Shown: positions 6,783-13,995, counted from the first letter of the stretch. The stretch: 16,192 nt of DNA from CAZGTQ01 sp964528575 (GCA_964528575.1 CAZGTQ010000025.1:1-16192), one strand, 5' to 3'. Notes: generated from the sequence alone by a model not told the origin. Numbers and translations: made by a program.

Positions 6783-7334
6783 TCAGAGCCGGCGGCGCGC
6801 GCGCGGATCGAGGCGCTCCGCCAGCTCGCGCGCGAGCGCATCGGCGTCGCGGCCGTCGACGGCGACGACGAGCTCCGCGAGCGACGCGTACAGCGGCTCG
6901 CGCTCGCGCGCCAGCGCCGCGACCTCCGCCGCCGGGTCGGCGCCGCGCAGCGCGGGGCGGCCTCCGGGGTCGGCGCGCAGGCGCCGCTCGAGCTCGGCGG
7001 TCGACGCGCGCAGCCACACGCAGCGCGCGCCCCCCGCGAGCGCGGCGCGGCTCGCGGCGAGCACGACGCAGCCGCCGCCGGTCGCGAGGACGGGCGCGTC
7101 GTCGCGCGCCAACAGCGCGGCGAGGCAGGCGCGCTCGAGCTCGCGGAACGCCGGCTCACCGACGCGGACGAGCAGCGCGCCCGCGTCCTCGCCCGCCAAG
7201 CCGCTCGTCCGTGCCAGCTCGACGTCCGCGTCGGCGAACGGCCGCCCGAGCCGGGCAGCCAGGCGCGGTCCGACGGTGCTCTTGCCGGACGCACGCAGCC
7301 CGAGCAGCGCGATCGGCCGCGCGGCGCCGCTCAC
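6783..7334 (-). CDS. aroK: Shikimate kinase
   Basis: Phosphorylates shikimate to shikimate 3-phosphate with ATP in the cytoplasmic route to chorismate. The 183 residues match the usual 170-190. Visible features are the P-loop GLRASGKST (12-20), the DAD pair (35-37) for Mg2+ and substrate, Arg64 in FRELE, the GGG shikimate-binding loop (ATGGGC, 84-89), the lid-region Arg in RPALRG (126-131) and the C-terminal RERE-PLY element (143-149). GTG at 7334 is the start: it overlaps the TGA of aroDE by 4 bases (GTGA, 7331-7334) and places the beta strand of the P-loop at residue 7, as expected. Translation is probably coupled to aroDE. The assignment is firm; aroK versus aroL naming is a convention. 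Confidence 0.93.
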   Translation of the reverse strand: MSGAARPIALLGLRASGKSTVGPRLAARLGRPFADADVELARTSGLAGEDAGALLVRVGEPAFRELERACLAALLARDDAPVLATGGGCVVLAASRAALAGGARCVWLRASTAELERRLRADPGGRPALRGADPAAEVAALAREREPLYASLAELVVAVDGRDADALARELAERLDPRARRRL

Positions 7335-8878
7335 GCCCCCGCCCCGGCGCCCGCGCGGTCCTCCTCGAGCGCGTGCTCGAACGCCGCGCGCATCAAGGGC
7401 TCGTCCGGCTCCTGCCCCGTGAACAGCCGGAACTGCTCGCGCGCCTGGCGCACGAACCACTCGCCGCCAGGCACGGGAACGCACCCGCGCTCGGCCGCGG
7501 CGAGCAGGAGCGGCGTGCGGATCGGCCGGTACACCGCGTCGAGGACGACGCACCCCGGCCGGATCCAGGCGGCCGGGATCGGCAGCTCGCCCGGAGCGGC
7601 GAGCGAGCCGAGCGGCGTCGCGTGCACGAGCGCGTCGTACTCGAGCGACTCGACCGCGTCCCACTCGATGCTCTCGCACGCCAGCTCGCGCCCGAGCGCC
7701 TGCGCCGCCTCGAGCCGGCGCCCCGCGACCGTCGCGCGCGCGCCGGCCGCTGTCGCCGCCTGCACCGCCGCGCGCGCCGCGCCCCCCGTTCCGAGCACGA
7801 GCACGCGCGCGCCGGCGAGGGCGCTGCCGCCCGCGCTGCCGCGCGCGCCCGCGCGCATGCGCAGCGCCGCCTCGAGCGTCTCGCGCACCGCGAGCACGTC
7901 GGTGTTCGCGCAGCGCCAGCGCTCGCCGTCGCGCACGAGCGTGTTCGCCGCGCGCGACTCGGACGAAGCGTTGTCGCGCACGTCGGCGAGGCGGAACGCG
8001 TCCTCCTTGAACGGCGCGGTGACCGACAGCCCACGGAAGTTCTCGTCGTCGGCGAGCGCGAGGAAGTCGTCGAACGAGCTCGGCTCGAACGCGACGTACA
8101 CCGCGTCGAGGCGCGCGGCCTTGAGCGCCATCCCGTGCACGCGCGGCGACCACGAGCCGCTCACCGGCCGGCCGACGACGCCGAGCACCGCGGTCTGCGG
8201 CGTCAGCCCGCCCGGCGGCGCGAGCGCGTGCAGGTCGTTGACGCGAAGCTGGCCCGGGGCCGTCGCCTCCGGCACCGGCTCGCCCGGCATCGCGGCGGGC
8301 GCCGCGTACGTGAACGCGGCGCCGAAGATCGGGGCGAGCACGCGCGTGAACCCGCCCGCCGGTCCCATGCAGAACGCGATCAGGCCGCCGCCGGTCGCGC
8401 GCAGGAAGCGCAGCATCCGCAGGCCGTCCTCGGTGGTGTGCGCATACGTCGCGATCTTCGTGACGTCGCCCTCGTACAGCACGTCACGCACCTGCTCGAG
8501 GAAGCTGTCGAGATCGTCCGGCGTGCCCTCGAAGTCGTGGCGCGAGACGATGCGGTGGCACTTGCCCGCGACCTCGCCGAGCGCGAGCGAGAGCGTCCAG
8601 TCGACGTCGACGAAGCGCGCGCCGGCCTCCGCGGCGTCGCGCAGCAGGTCGAGCTGCTCCTCGTCGCTCCCCGCGAACTCGCCGCCCGCATCGACGCCGC
8701 GGCACGTGACGACGACCGGCTTCGGCGAGCGGCGCACGAAGTCGGCGAGCGCTTCGACGCCTGGATGACCGATGCGGTCGAGCCGCAGCTCGATCAGGTC
8801 GGCGAGCGGCGCCTGACGCAGCGCGCGCGCCGAGAGCGCGGCGAAGTCGCCGGCGATGTGCGAAACGACGATGGCCAT
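7331..8878 (-). CDS. aroDE: Bifunctional 3-dehydroquinate dehydratase (type I) / shikimate dehydrogenase fusion
   Basis: One 515-residue polypeptide for steps three and four of the shikimate pathway. Residues 1-225 are a type I dehydroquinase: ELRLD (30-34), catalytic His114 in SRHDFEGTP and Schiff-base Lys141 in VTKIATYA, followed by CMGPAG and the SRV-like FTRVLAPIFGA segment. Residues 230-510 are shikimate dehydrogenase: substrate-binding SGSWSP (240-245) with His248, catalytic Lys291 in SVTAPFK, Asn312 in AANT, Asp327 in ANTD, NADP-binding GTGGAA (363-368), then HATPLGS and YRPIRTPLL. Both active sites look intact. Plants and chlamydiae are known to carry the same domain order. The start ATG at 8878 is preceded by a weak GGGA. 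It ends in a GTGA overlap with aroK, so dehydroquinate can be taken to shikimate 3-phosphate by two adjacent genes. Confidence 0.94.
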   Translation of the reverse strand: MAIVVSHIAGDFAALSARALRQAPLADLIELRLDRIGHPGVEALADFVRRSPKPVVVTCRGVDAGGEFAGSDEEQLDLLRDAAEAGARFVDVDWTLSLALGEVAGKCHRIVSRHDFEGTPDDLDSFLEQVRDVLYEGDVTKIATYAHTTEDGLRMLRFLRATGGGLIAFCMGPAGGFTRVLAPIFGAAFTYAAPAAMPGEPVPEATAPGQLRVNDLHALAPPGGLTPQTAVLGVVGRPVSGSWSPRVHGMALKAARLDAVYVAFEPSSFDDFLALADDENFRGLSVTAPFKEDAFRLADVRDNASSESRAANTLVRDGERWRCANTDVLAVRETLEAALRMRAGARGSAGGSALAGARVLVLGTGGAARAAVQAATAAGARATVAGRRLEAAQALGRELACESIEWDAVESLEYDALVHATPLGSLAAPGELPIPAAWIRPGCVVLDAVYRPIRTPLLLAAAERGCVPVPGGEWFVRQAREQFRLFTGQEPDEPLMRAAFEHALEEDRAGAGAGA

Positions 8879-8909
8879 GGATCCCGCTCTGACGTCCGGC
8901 GCGGCCAGG

Positions 8910-9926
8910 CTACAGCGCGCCGTCGTCGCGCGCGACCGCGCTCGCTCGGGACACCGCGCCGTCGCCCGCGTGCGGCGGCGCGGCGGCGCCGTCCCGCTCG
9001 AGCGCCGGCTCGAGCGCGCGGCCGACCGCGCGGTCGGCCGCGGGCGAGAGCGTGCCGGCCGCGCGCGCGAGCTCGAGCAGGCGCCGGCCGAGCACGCGGT
9101 ACGCGTCCCCCGCCGGCGTCGCGCCGAGCGTCGCGAGGTGGCCGCCGACGACCTCGGCGTCGCCGCGCGCGACCGGGCCGGTCAGCGCCGCCGCGGGCTC
9201 GAGCTCCGCCAGGTGCTCGAGGTTCGCGCGCAGCAGCGCGGCGAGCGCGGCGCGCGCGGTGTCGCGCTCGAGGCCGCTCGCGCACAGCTCGTCGAGCGCG
9301 AGGTCGAACAGCGCGACGAGCCCGTTCGAGCCCAGCGCGGCGGCCGCGTGGTAGCGCGTGCGCTCGCGGACCGCGCCGCCGAGCTCGCGGCCGCGGCACG
9401 CGCGCACGATCGCGCGCGCCGCGGCGAGCGCGGCCTCGTCGCCCGACAGGGCGAACCACGCGCCGCGCAGGCGCGCGTCAGGCGTCCCGTCCCGGTCCTC
9501 GCGCGGCAGCGGGACGAGCGGATGCATTGCCCCGACGGCGAGCCCGCGCTCGGCGCACGCGGCCAGCGGCGCCTCGCCCCAGTATCCGCTCGTGTGCAGC
9601 GCCACGCGCGGCGCGCGCGCCGGGTCGAGCCCCGCGAGCGCGGCGGCGACGAGGTCCGCGCTGTCGGCGAGCGCGTGGTCGGCGACGCACAGCAGGACGA
9701 CGTCCGCGCCGCGCAGCGCGCGCGCGCGGTCGACGCCGGCGCGCACCGCTCCCGCGTTCTTCGGCGCCGGCTTGCCGAGCGCGCGCACGATCGCGCGGCG
9801 CGCGGCGGCGGCGCGACGCGCGCTGCGCGAGAGCACGCGCACCTCGGCCCCCGCGCTCGCGAGCGCGACGGCGAGCGCGCGGGCGACGGCGCCCGTGCCG
9901 CGCACGACGTGCACGCGGCCTCGCAC
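8910..9926 (-). CDS. Rossmann-fold / DUF2520 protein, possible ketopantoate reductase-like enzyme
   Basis: A 338-residue protein of the family with an N-terminal Rossmann-like domain and a helical DUF2520 domain. Visible are a dinucleotide loop GTGAVARAL (11-19) after a first beta strand, the second-strand region EVRVLSRSARR, a strand VVLLCVADHAL, and the family hallmark AMHPLVPLP followed by AWFALSGDEAA. The helical C-terminal half includes YHAAAALGSNGLVALFDLALDEL and LTGPVARGDAE; the Leu-Thr-Gly-Pro-hvar-x-Arg-Gly-Asp pattern is typical. The architecture is that of 6-phosphogluconate dehydrogenase-like reductases. DUF2520 genes often neighbour panC, and here panC lies two genes upstream on the same strand. 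GTG at 9926 is chosen because GGGAG precedes it by about 4 bases; the gap to spoVG is 47 bases. The last 35 or so residues are Ala-rich and probably disordered. The substrate is unproven. Confidence 0.78.
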   Translation of the reverse strand: MRGRVHVVRGTGAVARALAVALASAGAEVRVLSRSARRAAAARRAIVRALGKPAPKNAGAVRAGVDRARALRGADVVLLCVADHALADSADLVAAALAGLDPARAPRVALHTSGYWGEAPLAACAERGLAVGAMHPLVPLPREDRDGTPDARLRGAWFALSGDEAALAAARAIVRACRGRELGGAVRERTRYHAAAALGSNGLVALFDLALDELCASGLERDTARAALAALLRANLEHLAELEPAAALTGPVARGDAEVVGGHLATLGATPAGDAYRVLGRRLLELARAAGTLSPAADRAVGRALEPALERDGAAAPPHAGDGAVSRASAVARDDGAL

Positions 9927-9973
9927 CGCGCTCCCGCGGCCCCGGCTGGGGGCGCGGCGACCGGCGGGCGGGC

Positions 9974-10414
9974 TCAGTTGGGCTGCTCCAGGTAGTGGTA
10001 GTCGAGGTCGTCGAAGCTCACCCCGACGTAGCCGTCGAGGGTCGAGCGCTCGAGCTCCTCCCTGAACGCGCGCAGGACGAGCCCCTCGACGAGGTCGCGC
10101 GAGCCCTGGTTGATCGGGTGCGCGATGTCGGCGTAGAGCCGCGGCCGGCCGCGCTCGTCGAGCTCCCCACGCAGCTCGCGCAGCCGATTGCCGCAGTCGT
10201 TGCAATGGCGCGCGCGCAGGTGGTTCTTGCAGCCGCAGCGCGGACAGCGATCGCACAGCTTGCGGCTGGGCATGGCGACGAACAGCCCGTTGGGCCCGTC
10301 GATGATCTTGAGGTCGCGTACGACCAGGCAGTTCTCGACCGTGATGCTGGCGAAGGCGCGCAGCTTGTCGGGTTGATTCCGAAGGAGCTTGACGCGGATC
10401 TCGGTGACGTTCAT
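9974..10414 (-). CDS. spoVG: SpoVG-family protein with an inserted zinc ribbon
   Basis: A 146-residue protein; ordinary SpoVG is about 85-100. Residues 1-52 (MNVTEIRVKLL, LRAFASITVENCLVVRDLKI, IDGPNGLFVAMPSRK) and residues 94-120 (YADIAHPINQGSRDLVEGLVL) are the two halves of the SpoVG fold with its conserved FVAMPS and DIAHPIN motifs. Between them, residues 54-76 hold six cysteines (54, 57, 60, 62, 71, 74) in a zinc-ribbon pattern, CPRCGCKNHLRARHCNDCG. The tail (121-146) is acidic and aromatic. SpoVG proteins bind DNA or RNA and regulate gene expression in Firmicutes and Borrelia; a nucleic-acid-binding regulator is the likely role here. ATG at 10414 starts exactly at the family N-terminus; an in-frame TTG at 10462 would add 16 residues without SpoVG character. 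The gap 10415-10519 to ispE shows no gene. Confidence 0.88.
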   Translation of the reverse strand: MNVTEIRVKLLRNQPDKLRAFASITVENCLVVRDLKIIDGPNGLFVAMPSRKLCDRCPRCGCKNHLRARHCNDCGNRLRELRGELDERGRPRLYADIAHPINQGSRDLVEGLVLRAFREELERSTLDGYVGVSFDDLDYHYLEQPN

Positions 10415-10519
10415 TCGGAAGCCCGTCTCGGCGCGCGGGGGGACGCAGCCGATGGAGAGCAAACGCTCGCGAGCTGGGGCGAGCGCGGGAGATGGCTGCG
10501 GCTCGAGCCGCTCGGGCTC

Positions 10520-11494
10520 TCACGGCTCGATGCGCGCGCCGTGTCCCGCCGGTCGCGTGAGCCACGCGCCGCGGAGCCCGAGACCTTCGCCCTGTGCGCG
10601 CGCGGTCGCCTCTTCGAGGACGTCCCGAGCCGCGTCGGGATCGCGAAACACGCCGAAGAAGGCGGAGCCGGACCCGCTCAAGCGAAGCGCGACGCCTTCG
10701 AAGCGATCCAGCAGATCGCGCCATCGCGCGAGGGCGGGAACGACCGTTGGCGCCGCCGATTCGAGCCGGTTGAACAGGCCGAGACGCAGCTCGGCCTCGG
10801 TCTTCTCAAAGAGGGTGTCCCCGAAGCTATGGGGTCGCTCGGGCGCCGACAAGGGGAATTCCAAGGCACGGTAAACGGCGCCCGTCGACGCGCCGACGTC
10901 CGGCACGAGCACGAGGATCGTCCACGCGCGGCTCGGCGCGGACAGTGGGCGCACCCGCTCGCCGCGCCCCGTGCAGCGCGCGAAGCCCGTCGCCGCGGCC
11001 TCGGCGAAGAACGCGCAATCCGACCCGAGCGCGGCGAGCAGCGCGCTGCGCGCCTGGGTCCCGAGCGCGCGTCCGACCGCGACCTCGGCGGCGAGACACG
11101 CAGCCGCCGCATCCGAGCTCCCCCCGCCGAGACCCGCGCAGCTCGGCACGCGCTTCTCGAGCTCGAGCTCGAGACCGCGCGGCGCGCGCTCGGCGTCCGC
11201 GGCGCGCGCGGCGTCGAGCACCGCGGCCGCCGCGCGCCACGCGAGGTTGCGCTCGTCGGCGGGCACGTCGGCCGTCGCGTGCTCGCCGAAGACGCGCAGC
11301 GCGACGCCCGGCTCGGCGCGCGCGCGCACCGCGACGCGGTCGGCGAGCTCGAGCGCGAGCAGCGCGGTGTCGAGCTCGTGGTAGCCGTCGGCGCGGCGCG
11401 CGAGCACCTCGAGCCACGGGTTGACCTTCGCGGGCGCGAGCGCGCGCACCCAACGGGGCGTCGCGCGTCCCTCCCTCTCGCGTCGCTCGCTCAC
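10520..11494 (-). CDS. ispE: 4-diphosphocytidyl-2-C-methyl-D-erythritol kinase
   Basis: GHMP-family kinase of the non-mevalonate (MEP) isoprenoid pathway, phosphorylating CDP-methylerythritol. The 324 residues compare with 280-310 usual. Visible are PAKVN with the substrate Lys (21-25, followed by PWLEV where most family members have LxLxV), DGYHEL (36-41), the ATP-binding glycine loop GLGGGSSDAA (121-130) with the catalytic Asp, and the third motif LSGSGSAFFG (about 272-281). GTG at 11494 overlaps the panC stop by 4 bases (GTGA), which fixes the start and implies coupling. The first 15 residues (VSERREREGRATPRW) are a charged extension before the family start. All motifs are present, so it should be active. 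Confidence 0.94.
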   Translation of the reverse strand: MSERREREGRATPRWVRALAPAKVNPWLEVLARRADGYHELDTALLALELADRVAVRARAEPGVALRVFGEHATADVPADERNLAWRAAAAVLDAARAADAERAPRGLELELEKRVPSCAGLGGGSSDAAAACLAAEVAVGRALGTQARSALLAALGSDCAFFAEAAATGFARCTGRGERVRPLSAPSRAWTILVLVPDVGASTGAVYRALEFPLSAPERPHSFGDTLFEKTEAELRLGLFNRLESAAPTVVPALARWRDLLDRFEGVALRLSGSGSAFFGVFRDPDAARDVLEEATARAQGEGLGLRGAWLTRPAGHGARIEP

Positions 11495-12378
11495 CGCTCC
11501 GCCGCGTCGCGCTCGTCGAGGCGCAGGTTGTCGATGAGCCGCACCGCGCCGACGCGCGCGGCGACGAGCGCGACCGCGCGCTCGAGCCGACCCGCCGGCG
11601 CGCCCTCGCTCCAACGCGACGGGTCGCGCAGCTCAACGTAGTCGTGCGGCACGTCCGCCGCGTCGAGCTCGCGCACGACCGTGGCGCGCAGCCGCTCGGC
11701 GTCGCGCTCTCCCGCGCGCCACGCGTCGCGCGCCGCGAACAGGCCGCGCGAGAGCGCGAGAGCGCGCGCGCGCTCGTCCGGCGCGAGCAGTCGGTTGCGC
11801 GAGGAGAGCGCGAGCCCGTCCGCCTCGCGCACGGTCGCGCAGACGACGATCTCGGGTCGGCCGAGCTCGCGCGCGAGGTCGCTCACGACGAGCGCCTGCT
11901 GGAAGTCCTTCGCGCCGAAGTACGCGCGGTCGGGCCGCACGATCGCGAAGAGCCGCTCGACGATCGTCGCGACGCCGGCGCAGTGGCCCGCGCGGAACGC
12001 GCCCTCGAGTCCGCGCGCCGACGGGCCCGGGTCGCGCAGCGCGATCGCGTCGAGCGTCGGCGCCTCGGGGAAGAACTGCGCGAGCGTGCCGGTGAACACC
12101 GCCGCGCATCCGGCGCCGGCGAGCATCCGCGCGTCCCCCGCGAGGTCGCGCGGGTATTGCGCGAGGTCGCGCGGGTCGTCGAACTGGAGCGGGTTGACGA
12201 AGATGCTGACGACGGCGCGATCGTTCTCGGCGGCGGCGCGTTGCACGAGCGCGAGGTGGCCCTCGTGCAACGCGCCCATCGTCGGCACGAAGCCGAGCGT
12301 GCGCCCCGCCCCGCGCTCCTGCTCGCACCAGCGGCGCGCCACGTCCGGATCGTCCAGTCGCTCCATGCGGGAGAGCAT
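11491..12378 (-). CDS. panC: Pantothenate synthetase (pantoate--beta-alanine ligase)
   Basis: Condenses pantoate with beta-alanine, using ATP, to pantothenate for CoA synthesis. The 295 residues fit the family. Visible are VPTMGALHEGH (31-41) with the HxGH nucleotide signature, SIFVNPLQF (58-66), the FGAKDFQQ loop (154-161), and READGLALSSRN (184-195) with the KMSK-like SSRN. The family form of the third motif is FGEKDxQQ; here the Glu is Ala, while Lys and Asp are kept. ATG at 12378 is used; ATG at 12366 (residue 5) is equally possible, as neither has a clear Shine-Dalgarno. It is separated from folK by 78 bases of very GC-rich sequence with no gene. No panB or panD is in the window. The end overlaps ispE by GTGA. 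Confidence 0.95.
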   Translation of the reverse strand: MLSRMERLDDPDVARRWCEQERGAGRTLGFVPTMGALHEGHLALVQRAAAENDRAVVSIFVNPLQFDDPRDLAQYPRDLAGDARMLAGAGCAAVFTGTLAQFFPEAPTLDAIALRDPGPSARGLEGAFRAGHCAGVATIVERLFAIVRPDRAYFGAKDFQQALVVSDLARELGRPEIVVCATVREADGLALSSRNRLLAPDERARALALSRGLFAARDAWRAGERDAERLRATVVRELDAADVPHDYVELRDPSRWSEGAPAGRLERAVALVAARVGAVRLIDNLRLDERDAAER

Positions 12379-12456
12379 GCCGGCGGCCGGCGGGCGCCGC
12401 CACCGCGGCCGGCGCGCGGCCCTTGCGAGCGCGCCGCTGCGACGCCGCGGCGCGAG

Positions 12457-12957
12457 CTACGGACGCGCGCTCGCCCGCACCGTCTCCAACTCGGCGAGAC
12501 GCTCGGCGACGGTGCGGCCGCAGCGCGGCAGCACCCAGTCCGGCTCGAGGCGCGCGAGCGGCGCGAGCACGAACGTGCGCTCCTCCATGCGCGGGTGCGG
12601 CACGACGAGGCCGGGCTCGTCGATGCGCTCGGCGCCGAACGTCAAGAGGTCCAGGTCGAGCGTGCGCGGCCCGTCGAGCACGTCGCGACGGCGGCCGAAC
12701 GCGAGCTCGATCGCCGCGAGGCGCTCGAGCAGCGCGCGCGCGCTCCCCCGCCAGCGCACGCGCGCGACGCCGTTCAGATAGGGCCGCTGGCCCGGCGGGC
12801 CGCCGACGGGGTCGGTCTCGAGCCACGGCGAGAGCGAGTCGACGGCCAGGCCCGGCGTCGCGCGCAGCGCGTACACCGCGCCGTCGAGGTTGGCGCGGCG
12901 CCGGCCGACGTTCGAGCCGAGCGCGATCCGGGCGGGCGTGCCCGGCGCGCTTCTCAC
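12457..12957 (-). CDS. folK: 6-hydroxymethyl-7,8-dihydropterin pyrophosphokinase (HPPK)
   Basis: Transfers pyrophosphate from ATP to hydroxymethyl-dihydropterin in folate synthesis. The 166 residues match the family (about 160). Visible are IALGSNVG (11-18), the central signature Glu84 plus FGRRRDVLDGPRTLDLDLL (87-105) with the Mg2+ aspartates 101 and 103, and PHPRMEERTFVLAPL (120-134). The start GTG at 12957 overlaps the pssA stop by 4 bases (GTGA) and has GGAG about 8 bases upstream, so translation is probably coupled to pssA. Other folate genes are absent from the window. Confidence 0.94.
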   Translation of the reverse strand: MRSAPGTPARIALGSNVGRRRANLDGAVYALRATPGLAVDSLSPWLETDPVGGPPGQRPYLNGVARVRWRGSARALLERLAAIELAFGRRRDVLDGPRTLDLDLLTFGAERIDEPGLVVPHPRMEERTFVLAPLARLEPDWVLPRCGRTVAERLAELETVRASARP

Positions 12958-13838
12958 CCTTCGCTCTCCGCCGCGCGCTGCCGGGCCCGCGCGTGGCCGC
13001 GCCGGCTCGCGACGAGCGCGCGCACGACGCCGAAGACGACGAAGCCGTTGAACGAGACGAACAGGAACTGGTGCGGCGCGGCGAAGAACAGGAGGAAGCC
13101 GAGGAGCACGAAGACGAGCGTGAAGAAGTTGCTGCGGCCGCTCGTCAGCACCGAGAAGATGTGCACGTAGCGCACGCGGCTCACCATGAGCAGGCCGAGC
13201 GCGGGCAGCAGCAGCGCGAGCGCGGGCAGCGCCCAACCGTGCAGGCTCGTCGGCTCCGCGGGCTCGATCGCGCCGATCAGCGCTCCGATCGGGGTCGGCG
13301 TGCCCTCGGACATCTCGGTCAGCGGCGAGCGCAGACCGAGGTAGATCAGGATCGACGAGACGACCGAGCCGGCGGCGGCGGGCGAGGGCAGCCCGCGGAA
13401 CTCGGCGTGGGCGTCCTGGTCCGGCTCGGTCTCGAGGTTGAAGCGCGCCAGCCGCAGGATCGCCATCAGGGCGAACGTCGCGGCCGCGAGGAAGTGCAGG
13501 CGGGGATGGCCGGTGTAGCCGACCAGCGGCCCCTCGTGCTCGAGCAGCACCTTCGCCAGGATCGCGGGGGCGACGCCGAACGTGATCGCGTCCGCGAAGG
13601 AGTCGAGCTGGGCGCCGAAGTCGGTGAAGGAGTTGGTGATCCGCGCGACCTTGCCGTCGAGGGCGTCGAAGACCATCGCCAGGATGATCAGCCAGCAGGC
13701 GGTCGCCATCTTCGAGTAGAAGATGGAGGAGTCCGCCCCCGCGTAGACGAGGGCGTCGATCCCCTTGGCGACGGCCAAGAGGCCGCAGAACGCGTTCCCC
13801 AACGTGATCAGGTTGGGGAGCATGTGGATCTTCTTCAC
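12954..13838 (-). CDS. pssA: CDP-diacylglycerol--serine O-phosphatidyltransferase
   Basis: Integral membrane enzyme making phosphatidylserine from CDP-diacylglycerol and serine. Residues 61-83 carry the complete CDP-alcohol phosphatidyltransferase motif: D61 G62 x2 A65 R66, then G75, D79 and D83 with exact family spacing. The N-terminal HMLPNLITLGNAFCGLLAV (5-23) is the typical first helix of PssA, and about eight hydrophobic segments follow (for example 47-60, 125-140 and three near the C-terminus). Substrate is assigned from overall resemblance to PssA; PgsA is less likely given the LPNLITLGNAFCG start and 294-residue length. GTG at 13838 (VKKIHMLPN) is chosen as the family start; ATG at 13823 is an alternative. 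The frame stays open upstream through a pentapeptide-like repeat array to an ATG at 13997, so a longer protein is possible. It leads the biosynthetic cluster and overlaps folK by GTGA. Confidence 0.88.
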   Translation of the reverse strand: MKKIHMLPNLITLGNAFCGLLAVAKGIDALVYAGADSSIFYSKMATACWLIILAMVFDALDGKVARITNSFTDFGAQLDSFADAITFGVAPAILAKVLLEHEGPLVGYTGHPRLHFLAAATFALMAILRLARFNLETEPDQDAHAEFRGLPSPAAAGSVVSSILIYLGLRSPLTEMSEGTPTPIGALIGAIEPAEPTSLHGWALPALALLLPALGLLMVSRVRYVHIFSVLTSGRSNFFTLVFVLLGFLLFFAAPHQFLFVSFNGFVVFGVVRALVASRRGHARARQRAAESEG

Positions 13839-13844
13839 GGTGGG

Positions 13845-13949
13845 ACTAGCGCCGGCCAGATGGGCGCCGGCCAGATGGCTGCCAGCAAGTTTGGCGCCGG
13901 CCAGATTGGCGCCGGCGAGACTAGCGCCGGCCAGATTAGCGCCGCTTGG
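13845..13949. repeat. Seven 15-bp tandem repeats between pssA and eno, readable as pentapeptide repeats
   Basis: Seven contiguous 15-base units begin at 13845, 13860, 13875, 13890, 13905, 13920 and 13935; the consensus is ATTGGCGCCGGCCAG. On the minus strand, in the pssA frame, six full units read A-x-L-A-G with x = N, S, N, K, H, H, the pattern of A(D/N)Lxx pentapeptide repeats. Differences between units at the A, L and A codons are almost all silent in that frame (CTG/CTC/CTT, GCC/GCT), with one Ala-to-Ser exception. On the plus strand the frame open into eno reads L/W-A-P-A-R and shows more amino-acid changes in unit 3. The array is either an N-terminal extension of pssA, a relic of one, or a leader or binding array; it is not a CRISPR because there are no spacers. 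Confidence 0.85.
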
Positions 13950-13951
13950 CC

Positions 13952-13966
13952 CCGCCACGGTGGCGG
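13952..13966. promoter_or_regulatory. Perfect 15-bp palindrome upstream of eno
   Basis: CCGCCAC, one base, then GTGGCGG: a perfect 7-1-7 inverted repeat, 29 bases before the eno ATG and directly beside the tandem repeat array. Its position suits a regulator of eno or of both divergent genes. Chance palindromes are more likely in sequence this GC-rich, and no clear -35/-10 pair for eno could be found between 13839 and 13995. Confidence 0.3.
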
Positions 13967-13995
13967 CGCGCGGGGCGATTTCGCAAACTCGGGAC

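Noticed and set aside
3714..8768. Plus-strand open frame of 1684 codons
   Set aside because: It runs antisense to the HEAT-repeat gene, aroK and most of aroDE. The protein is almost all Arg, Ala, Glu and Gly with no domain, the usual result of strong G/C third-position bias on the other strand.
10496..10512. GCGGCTCGAGCCGC palindrome between ispE and spoVG as terminator or operator
   Set aside because: It is a perfect 14-base palindrome but overlaps the region just after the ispE stop without a T tract or promoter, and similar CTCGAG-centred palindromes are frequent in this sequence by composition.
7211..11641. Plus-strand open frame of 1476 codons
   Set aside because: Antisense to aroDE, the DUF2520 gene, spoVG and ispE, all of which have clear family motifs; composition is Arg-rich shadow sequence.
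12379..12456. GC-rich inverted repeats between folK and panC as a terminator
   Set aside because: Short palindromic pieces of this kind are expected at this base composition; there is no T tract and the flanking genes appear to belong to one transcript.
13845..13949. CRISPR array
   Set aside because: The 15-base units are contiguous with no spacers and there are no cas genes nearby.
13765..13995. N-terminal extension of enolase reading LAPAR repeats
   Set aside because: Enolase begins naturally at the ATG at 13996 with the family N-terminus. The upstream frame overlaps pssA and simply reads the tandem repeats on the other strand.
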